A stretch of DNA of 64,000 bases from Procambarus clarkii (taxonomy: Eukaryota; Arthropoda; Malacostraca; Decapoda; Cambaridae): contig NC_091193.1 in NCBI RefSeq assembly GCF_040958095.1, positions 21,398,510 to 21,462,509 on the forward strand. Direction: 5' to 3'. Below, one piece after another: positions 56,872 to 64,000 of the stretch (position 1 is its first letter; each line of letters starts with the position of its first letter). The translations under genes were made by a program, and so were the position numbers. Under the pieces are notes generated by a model. That model was not told the DNA's origin. It made no database searches and was given only the letters and a program-made list of their open reading frames with translations.

Positions 56872-58803
56872 TGTCAGGGGAGGATGGTGAGTGACTGTGA
56901 GGGTTGCCAGGGGAGGATGGTGAGTGACTGTGAGGGTTGTCAGGGGAGGACGGTGAGTGACTGTGAGGGTTGTCAGGGGAGGATGGTGAGTGACTGTGAG
57001 GGTTGTCAGGGGGGGATGGTGAGTGACTGTGAGGGTTGTCAGGGGAGGATGGTGAGTGACTGTGAGGGTTGTCAGGGGAGGATGGTGAGTGACTGTGAGG
57101 GTTGTCAGGGGAGGACGGTGAGTGACTGAGGGTTGTCAGGGGAGGACGGTGAGTGACTGAGGGTTGTCAGGGGAGGACGGTGAGTGACTGTGAGGGTTGT
57201 CAGGGGAGGATGGTGAGTGACTGTGAGGGTTGCCAGGGGAGGATGGTGAGTGACTGTGAGGGTTGTCAGGGGAGGATGGTGAGTGACTGTGAGGGTTGTC
57301 AGGGGGGGATGGTGAGTGACTGTGAGGGTTGTCAGGGGAGGATGGTGAGTGACTGTGAGGGTTGTCAGGGGAGGATGGTGAGTGACTGTGAGGGTTGTCA
57401 GGGGAGGATGGTGAGTGACTGTGAGGGTTGTCAGGGGAGGATGGTGAGTGACTGTGAGGGTTGTCAGGGGAGGATGGTGAGTGACTGTGAGGGTTGTCAG
57501 GGGAGGATGGTGAGTGACTGTGAGGGTTGCCAGGGGAGGATGGTGAGTGACTGTGAGGGTTGCCAGGGGAGGATGGTGAGTGACTGTGAGGGTTGCCAGG
57601 GGAGGATGGTGAGTGACTGTGAGGGTTGTCAGGGGAGGATGGTGAGTGACTGTGAGGGTTGCCAGGGGAGGATGGTGAGTGACTGTGAGGGTTGTCAGGG
57701 GAGGATGGTGAGTGACTGTGAGGGTTGTCAGGGGAGGATGGTGAGTGACTGTGAGGGTTGCCAGGGGAGGATGGTGAGTGACTGTGAGGGTTGTCAGGGG
57801 AGGATGGTGAGTGACTGTGAGGGTTGCCAGGGGAGGATGGTGAGTGACTGTGAGGGTTGTCAGGGGAGGATGGTGAGTGACTGTGAGGGTTGTCAGGGGA
57901 GGATGGTGAGTGACTGTGAGGGTTGTCAGGGGAGGATGGTGAGTGACTGTGAGGGTTGTCAGGGGAGGATGGTGAGTGACTGTGAGGGTTGTCAGGGGAG
58001 GATGGTGAGTGACTGTGAGGGTTGTCAGGGGAGGATGGTGAGTGACTGTGAGGGTTGCCAGGGGAGGATGGTGAGTGACTGTGAGGGTTGCCAGGGGAGG
58101 ATGGTGAGTGACTGTGAGGGTTGTCAGGGGAGGATGGTGAGTGACTGTGAGGGTTGTCAGGGGAGGATGGTGAGTGACTGTGAGGGTTGTCAGGGGAGGA
58201 TGGTGAGTGACTGTGAGGGTTGCCAGGGGAGGATGGTGAGTGACTGTGAGGGTTGCCAGGGGAGGATGGTGAGTGACTGTGAGGGTTGTCAGGGGAGGAT
58301 GGTGAGTGACTGTGAGGGTTGCCAGGGGAGGATGGTGAGTGACTGTGAGGGTTGCCAGGGGGGGACGGTGAGTGACTGTGAGGGTTGCCAGGGGGGGACG
58401 GTGAGTGACTGTGAGGGTTGCCAGGGGAGGACGGTGAGTGACTGTGAGGGTTGCCAGGGGAGGACGGTGAGTGACTGTGAGGGTTGCCAGGGGGGGACGG
58501 TGAGTGACTGTGAGGGTTGCCAGGGGGGGACGGTGAGTGACTGTGAGGGTTGCCAGGGGGGGACGGTGAGTGACTGTGAGGGTTGCCAGGGGAGGACGGT
58601 GAGTGACTGTGAGGGTTGCCAGGGGAGGACGGTGAGTGACTGTGAGGGTTGTCAGGGGAGGATGGTGAGTGACTGTGAGGGTTGTCAGGGGAGGACGGTG
58701 AGTGACTGTGAGGGTTGTCAGGGGGGGATGGTGAGTGACTGTGAGGGTTGCCAGGGGAGGACGGTGAGTGACTGTGAGGGTTGCCAGGGGAGGACGGTGA
58801 GTG
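56872..58803. repeat. 33-bp satellite, about 58 units
   Basis: Unit GTCAGGGGAGGATGGTGAGT + GACTGTGAGGGTT. Two consecutive units near 57115-57178 lack TG (31 bp). Types GCCAGG, GGGGGGA and GGACGG cluster toward the right end. Because 33 is a multiple of 3, an ORF of 557 codons (57153-58826) repeats VSDCEGCQGRM. It has no promoter, splice or non-repeat part, so I treat it as an artefact. Confidence 0.97.
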
Positions 58804-59210
58804 ACAGTGTAACTACCGTGAAGTAGTTAGTAGTACTACCCAAGCTACACTTCTCTATCTTTACTGAGAGTTTACTCTAGGTCTGCATTATGCCCTTAAA
58901 GTAAACTCAGTGTTTGGCGACTATTAGCCCTTGTGGTAGCCTAGTGACTGGTCATACAGGTACTCTACCCACGACAACATGTACACTCCCCCATGGCCTT
59001 GACAGCTTTAGTAAACCCCTCTCCCATTGACCGCAGCTCTTGACAGGACCTTAAGAGTCCTACAAGAATGTATCCATTCTCCTGCATCAAGTCAACTCTC
59101 TAAAATAATAAAGTGAGCAATACGGAGGATATAGAAATCACAGAGACATTCTAAACAGAAAACCAGAGGTGACCGAGTGAATTCCATAAGGAGAGACTCA
59201 ACTAGATTGG
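58804..59210. other. Spacer
   Basis: No gene seen. Confidence 0.5.
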
Positions 59211-59214
59211 TGAT

Positions 59215-59312
59215 GGCGCACTCTTCTAGATCTACTCACCTTATTGTGCCTGCAGGGGGGATCGAACTTTAGTCTTTGAGTTCCGCCTCGCAACCTTACT
59301 AACTGATAAACA
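59215..59312 (-). mobile_element. Divergent CR1-like LINE 3' end
   Basis: CTCACCTTATTGTGCCTGCA and the TTTGAGTTCCGCCTCGCAAC stretch align with the standard tail. Confidence 0.5.
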
Positions 59313-59529
59313 CTACGACTGTGATATATACACCACTCGCTACACTCCCCCCCCCCTCATACAACTACCGGGACTGCCATACAAGAACAAGTACACAAGA
59401 ATGGTCTACAAAATACACTCTCTTAAGGCCCAACTTCCGGTATGCAAATTAGCTTTCGGGCACAAGTACCGATAAGACAGCAACACTCTAAGTGTGTCCT
59501 TCCTCAGTGGTACCTGGTTAACACTACAC

Positions 59530-59760
59530 ACCAGACCAACACCCACTATACATAACATACGTTAGACCAATACTAGAACATGCAGCACCGAAGTTCATAA
59601 ATTGGAAAGCATAACACTGAAAAAGTAGAGGAGCTTTGCCACCTGATTATTGCCAGAGCTAAAGATTAAGCTACGAGGACAGGCGTATGGCGACTATGTA
59701 GATCTCGCAACGCTGAAGGATAATACAATACGCGGGGATTGAACTCTAAAGAATAATACA
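59530..59760 (+). mobile_element. CR1-like LINE polymerase fragment (decayed)
   Basis: HYTXHTLDQY-type readings: YVRPILEHAAPKFI, IARAKD*ATRTGVW. A duplicated GGGGATTGAACTCT follows at about 59736 and 59768. Confidence 0.6.
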
Positions 59761-59829
59761 ATAAGCGGGGATTGAACTCTCTAAAGTCTACTGAACACTG
59801 CTGGAGCTTCTCAAGGTCCTCCTGCGACC

Positions 59830-59845
59830 CTGTCGTCGTCGTCGC

Positions 59846-59878
<33 letters not shown>

Positions 59879-59884
59879 AGTCAT
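59830..59884. repeat. (GTC)n trinucleotide repeat
   Basis: GTCGTCGTC with GCC variants, about 17 units; open in both directions as V or T/D runs. Confidence 0.93.
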
Positions 59885-60004
59885 CTTTCCTCGTCAGTTC
59901 CTCGTCGTGGGCCAAACTGACGTGTACGAGGTCATGACCTCGGGTCAGTGGCTCATATAGATCATAAGAGTATGAACACCAATGATCCCCGGGCCGCTCC
60001 CCTC

Positions 60005-60300
60005 TAGGAGGATGAGATCAAGCGAGTCACATTCCTCCGGTCCGACATTACCTTTCTGACTGTGAACCCTTTTGTTTCCTGCCCGTTAGGTACTCCCTTA
60101 CACAGTTTGGCGGCTTCCCACTTATCTCGGCTTGTCGCCGCACCTTATACACAAACCTTTTGTGGGGGACATTATCAAAAGGCTTTTTTATAGTCTAGGA
60201 AAATGCAGTTTATCCAGCCTTCTTTCTCCTGTCTAGTTTTGTTTAGGTATTCACAGAGCTTTATAGAGCACCACTTTCCCTTCCGTCACAAGCTTTGTCC
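60005..60300 (-). mobile_element. LINE reverse transcriptase core fragment
   Basis: The minus strand reads CEYLNKTRQEKEGWIKCIFL, DYKKAFDNVPHKRFVYKVRR, QAEISGKPPNCVREYLTGRK and QKGSQSE. The FLDxxKAFDxVPHxxL block is the catalytic-domain motif A region of non-LTR polymerases. It is open across about 75 codons, then broken near 60020. The only core RT segment in the window; probably the CR1-like family. Confidence 0.8.
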
Positions 60301-60317
60301 ATGTGGTGCTGGCTCAC

Positions 60318-60395
60318 TGACTGGCTGTCACTGGCTGGCTGGTTGGCTTTGGCAGGTTGGCTGGCTGGATCTAGCCAGGTCTGGCTGGCTGGGTG

Positions 60396-60428
<33 letters not shown>

Positions 60429-60492
60429 AGCTAGCTGGCTGGGTGTGGCTGACTGGCTGGCTGTGTGTTGCTAGCTGGCTGTGTGTGGCTGG
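60318..60492. repeat. Imperfect (CTGG)n tract
   Basis: GGCTGGCTGG runs mixed with GTGTGGCTG. Confidence 0.9.
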
Positions 60493-60794
60493 TTGCTGTC
60501 TAACGTCAAGTGTTCTCTCTACTCCACAGACAGTCCTGTACTGTGACATCACATGAAATTACGATAGACAAAAGAGCTATTGTCAGCGAAAGCTATCGTC
60601 ACAGAAGCCAAGGGACCCGAACACAGCGGGTGGCGAAGCCATCATTCAAGACAATTAAGAGAAAGTGTCTTAAGACACAATTATAACTCCACATAGAAAC
60701 ACTTCCACCTTTGAACTAAATCCAGGTTCTCCAGGTGTGTGGACTGCGCAGGTCTGGCCGATACTGGACCACTACTGCGCACACAAACGCTCCC

Positions 60795-60815
60795 CTCGAG
60801 TAAAGTTTACTCGAG
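60795..60815. repeat. 21-bp palindrome
   Basis: CTCGAGTAAA-G-TTTACTCGAG. 60493-60794 has no gene. Confidence 0.95.
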
Positions 60816-60864
60816 AACTTCCCCTTCCCATAGAGAGAGAGGAGGTAGGAAGGGAATTATCAAG

Positions 60865-61035
60865 GAGGGAAACGCCAGGCCATTACGACTATATAGCACT
60901 GGGAAGAGGTCAGGATAAGGATTTGGAATGGGACGGGGGGGGGGGAATGGTGGCCAACCACTTGTGGACGGTCGGGGATTGAACGCTGACCTGCATGACG
61001 CTCTACCGTCCAGTCCAAGTGGATGGTGAGAGAGA
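60865..61035 (-). repeat. GACGGTAGAGC SINE, minus copy
   Basis: The minus strand has GACGGTAGAGCGTCATGCAG, the box B GGTCAGCGTTCAATCCCCG and GTGCTATATAGTCGTAATGG. Confidence 0.75.
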
Positions 61036-61537
61036 GAGAGAGAGGGGCGGAGATATTTGGAGATGGAAGAGAATACGAGAGAGAGAGAATATGAGGCAAG
61101 AATACAAAGTGTCACATTAGGGGCGTGTGCAGGCGGCAGTGTGTGTCAAGCAGGTGTAGCAGGAGGGTGTGGCTGCAGGTGTGGCCGCACGCTGGGCGTA
61201 GGAGGGTGTGGCCGCAGGTGTGGCCGCAGGTCAGGCAGGACGCTGGCAGTGGCGTCTTACACAATACACACACTTACTCATGTAGCTGAGCTTATCTCCT
61301 CTGGTTCAGGCTCACTACAACACTACACAAGTGACCGCCAGCCTCCAACACTCATATCAACATTTCCATTTACTGATATAAATGTTATCAATTTAGAACC
61401 ATACATTTTTGGTACCAACTTTTATTAATAGTTTCTTCTCTTTTTCCTTGACTTTCTTCCAACAAAATTTCCGACTTCATAACATGGAACAGAATTTAAA
61501 ATTACCAACTGGGATGCGTTGAGGGGCCTACACACAG
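61036..61537. other. Spacer before the gap
   Basis: GGGTGTGGCCGCAGGTGTGG duplications at 61145-61230. No gene. Confidence 0.5.
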
Positions 61538-62037
61538 NNNNNNNNNNNNNNNNNNNNNNNNNNNNNNNNNNNNNNNNNNNNNNNNNNNNNNNNNNNNNNN
61601 NNNNNNNNNNNNNNNNNNNNNNNNNNNNNNNNNNNNNNNNNNNNNNNNNNNNNNNNNNNNNNNNNNNNNNNNNNNNNNNNNNNNNNNNNNNNNNNNNNNN
61701 NNNNNNNNNNNNNNNNNNNNNNNNNNNNNNNNNNNNNNNNNNNNNNNNNNNNNNNNNNNNNNNNNNNNNNNNNNNNNNNNNNNNNNNNNNNNNNNNNNNN
61801 NNNNNNNNNNNNNNNNNNNNNNNNNNNNNNNNNNNNNNNNNNNNNNNNNNNNNNNNNNNNNNNNNNNNNNNNNNNNNNNNNNNNNNNNNNNNNNNNNNNN
61901 NNNNNNNNNNNNNNNNNNNNNNNNNNNNNNNNNNNNNNNNNNNNNNNNNNNNNNNNNNNNNNNNNNNNNNNNNNNNNNNNNNNNNNNNNNNNNNNNNNNN
62001 NNNNNNNNNNNNNNNNNNNNNNNNNNNNNNNNNNNNN
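61538..62037. other. Assembly gap of 500 N
   Basis: Exactly 500 N. The round length suggests a placeholder of unknown true size. ORFs that cross it have no meaning. Confidence 0.99.
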
Positions 62038-62040
62038 TAA

Positions 62041-62112
62041 TGACGGCCTGGCATCTTGCAGGGTCGGTGTTCGATCCCCCGATAGACCAAGTGCTTGGGT
62101 ACTATTCCTTCA
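62041..62112 (+). repeat. GACGGTAGAGC SINE, partial
   Basis: GGCATCTTGCAGGGTCGGTG and TTCGATCCCCCGATAGACCA (box B) next to the gap; the head is lost in the gap. Confidence 0.65.
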
Positions 62113-62154
62113 ATCTGTGGTAAGCCAGTAAACCAGTAAGTAAGCCAGTAAGAG

Positions 62155-62904
62155 AACTAGCTGCCCTAGACTATATGAAGGGAAGTACAGTGTGTGTCAA
62201 GAACTAGCTGCCCTAGACTATATGAAGGGGAGTACAGTGTGTGTCAAGAACTAGCTGCCCTAGACTATATGAAGGGGAGTACAGTGTGTGTCAAGAACTA
62301 GCTGCCCTAGACTATATGAAGGGGAGTACAGAGTGTGTCAAGAACTAGCTGCCCTAGACTATATGAAGGGGAGTACAGAGTGTGTCAAGAACTAGCTGCC
62401 CTAGACTATATGAAGGGGAGTACAGAGTGTGTCAAGAACTAGCTGCCCTAGACTATATGAAGGGGAGTACAGTGTGTGTCAAGAACTAGCTGCCCTAGAC
62501 TATATGAAGGGGAGTACAGTGTGTGTCAAGAACTAGCTGCCCTAGACTATATGAAGGGGAGTACAGAGTGTGTCAAGAACTAGCTGCCCTAGACTATATG
62601 AAGGGGAGTACAGAGTGTGTCAAGAACTAGCTGTCCTAGACTATATGAAGGGGAGTACAGTGTGTCAAGAACTAGCTGCCCTAGACTATATGAAGGGGAG
62701 TACAGTGTGTGTCAAGAACTAGCTGCCCTAGACTATATGAAGGGGAGTACAGTGTGTGTCAAGAACTAGCTGCCCTAGACTATATGAAGGGGAGTACAGT
62801 GTGTGTCAAGAACTAGCTGCCCTAGACTATATGAAGGGGAGTACAGTGTGTGTCAAGAACTAGCTGCCCTAGACTATATGAAGGGGAGTACAGTGTGTGT
62901 CAAG
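62155..62904. repeat. 47-bp satellite, 16 units
   Basis: Unit AACTAGCTGCCCTAGACTAT + ATGAAGGGGAGTACAGTGTG + TGTCAAG. One unit is 2 bp short (near 62655). GTGTGTG and GAGTGTG subtypes occur in blocks. Confidence 0.97.
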
Positions 62905-62944
62905 AACTAGCTACATGATACTAGAAATCCCCATCACACAGGAT

Positions 62945-63580
62945 AGCTTGTCATACAGGGCCATGTGTCCAATAGTCTGCACTGGCAAATTTTGGGTACA
63001 TTATGAGGATATCTTCAAGAACACGAGAGGTAATAAAGTAATTGCAAAGATCCAGGTACCTCATGCCAACGGGTCTAAATGGTCTAATAACTGGGCATTC
63101 GGTGATGTAGTGCGGGAAATCATGCCGCAGTTCCTGCTTACAGAGTTTGCACCTAGAGTGCTCAGGATTGGGAGATCCGTCACCTGTAGCCACCTGCCCC
63201 AGGAAACGGTAACCCAACCTGATCCTGGCAACCACTGTGTCGCACAGTCTGGTCGACGTTTTGTGCTGCCCATAAACACAAACCGGCCGTCGGATCTAAA
63301 CAAATCATAGGTGTTTTTATACTGGTGCTTTCAGGTCGTTGAGAGTTGGGTAATATCTCCATTATCAGACCCGAGTGTTTGGAACGATACAGTTTTGACA
63401 ACAAAGATGGGGGATACATAGACACTGCAGCATGTATCGCACAACTCTGTGCAGCAGCGTGGCCTCGTCCAGCCCCCTCCACGACACAGGAGACGACCAC
63501 GCTACTTAACCATACCGAGGACACACCTCGTGTCGTTCAGACTCGGCCTTTATCTACCATCACGTTCGATTATAACTGCT
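62945..63580 (-). mobile_element. RNase H-bearing LINE fragment, copy 4
   Basis: On the minus strand a broken upstream part (CLDPTAGLCLWAAQNVDQTV) precedes, in another frame, DTVVARIRLGYRFLGQVATG, the knuckle CKLCKQELRHDFPHYITEC, RPFRPVGMRYLDLCNYF and IMYPKFASADY. Same order as 13993 and 49705 but a distinct subfamily. It lacks the known 3' UTR and abuts the 47-bp satellite. Confidence 0.75.
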
Positions 63581-63589
63581 AGTCAATTA

Positions 63590-64000
63590 CGGCTCTGATT
63601 CCACGTCGAATTCGACCATCATTCTAGTTCAAGTTCGAACCCCTCCCCCCCCTCAGTCACGTCCAGCGCTCACGCCTCTACTGCAGATCCTGTTGTGAAT
63701 GACAACAGAGGTAAACACAGTCAACAAAAGCCACTCTTCTGTCATCCAAGAGTCAGAGGAAAGCTTGAATTAACATAACAAGAGACAATGACACAAACCA
63801 GGACGAGGGAGTTTTACCTTCTCTCCCCCTCTATCCCCCCTCCTCCTCCCCCTCTATCCCCCCTCCCCCTCCCCCCCCACCCCTTCAAACAAAGCATCCT
63901 TGACACGGCAAAATTACGAACGTCACAGGAATTACAACAGTTCCCTTGCAGCTATGAGAAGGTGCGGGTCAAAGGTCCCACGACACAGCCCAAAGTCTGC
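63590..64000. other. Spacer
   Basis: C/T-rich stretch at 63820-63880. No gene seen. Confidence 0.5.

Overview
The window looks like nuclear DNA of a decapod crustacean, most likely a freshwater crayfish. This is inferred from three things: very dense AC/AG microsatellites, many LINE fragments of a CR1-like type, and short dispersed families (GTAGCCCGTGCTACTTGG, CGACGACGTTTCGGTCCGTC, GGGGTTGAGCTCTGGCTC) that I associate with crayfish genomes. No bacterial, organellar or viral gene was recognised. Almost all long open reading frames are artefacts of tandem repeats.

Protein-coding content is sparse. The one substantial gene is on the minus strand. A candidate 5' UTR exon ends at 33890 (donor GTAAGA). 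An intron follows that contains a G-rich 19-bp satellite. A large exon then runs from 32213 (acceptor TTCTCCCCCACACAG) to 28855 (donor AAG|GTAAGAAAC). That exon would encode about 970 residues of a Ser/Pro/Thr-rich, probably disordered protein, starting at an ATG at 31763. The reading frame is offset four times in the same direction, so it is either a real gene with sequence errors or slippage, or a decaying copy. A second, smaller candidate is a 28-codon signal-peptide-like first exon at 3137-3054 (minus) ending in a perfect CAG|GTAAGT donor. A third, weaker candidate is a minus-strand 5' exon ending at 20836.

Mobile DNA includes: (1) a CR1-like LINE with many 5'-truncated copies, whose 3' end (GGTGAGTA) runs directly into (CA)n; (2) a LINE with a C-terminal RNase H region and a recognisable 3' UTR (13993, 23985, 49705, 62945; 3' UTRs alone at 12585 and 48690); (3) a third LINE C-terminus (1800, 42955); (4) several tRNA-derived SINE families; (5) a MITE with terminal inverted repeats (41496, truncated copy 18735); and (6) fold-back elements.

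Satellites dominate the rest. Eight arrays of 0.5-2.3 kb have units of 16 bp (7894-9493), 20 bp (15241-16725), 44-45 bp (21123-22300), 19 bp (32332-33412), 46 bp (45704-46245), 35 bp (52828-55165), 33 bp (56872-58803) and 47 bp (62155-62904). Together they make up about 17% of the window. A 500-N scaffold gap lies at 61538-62037. The remaining stretches are non-coding spacer in which I see no gene.
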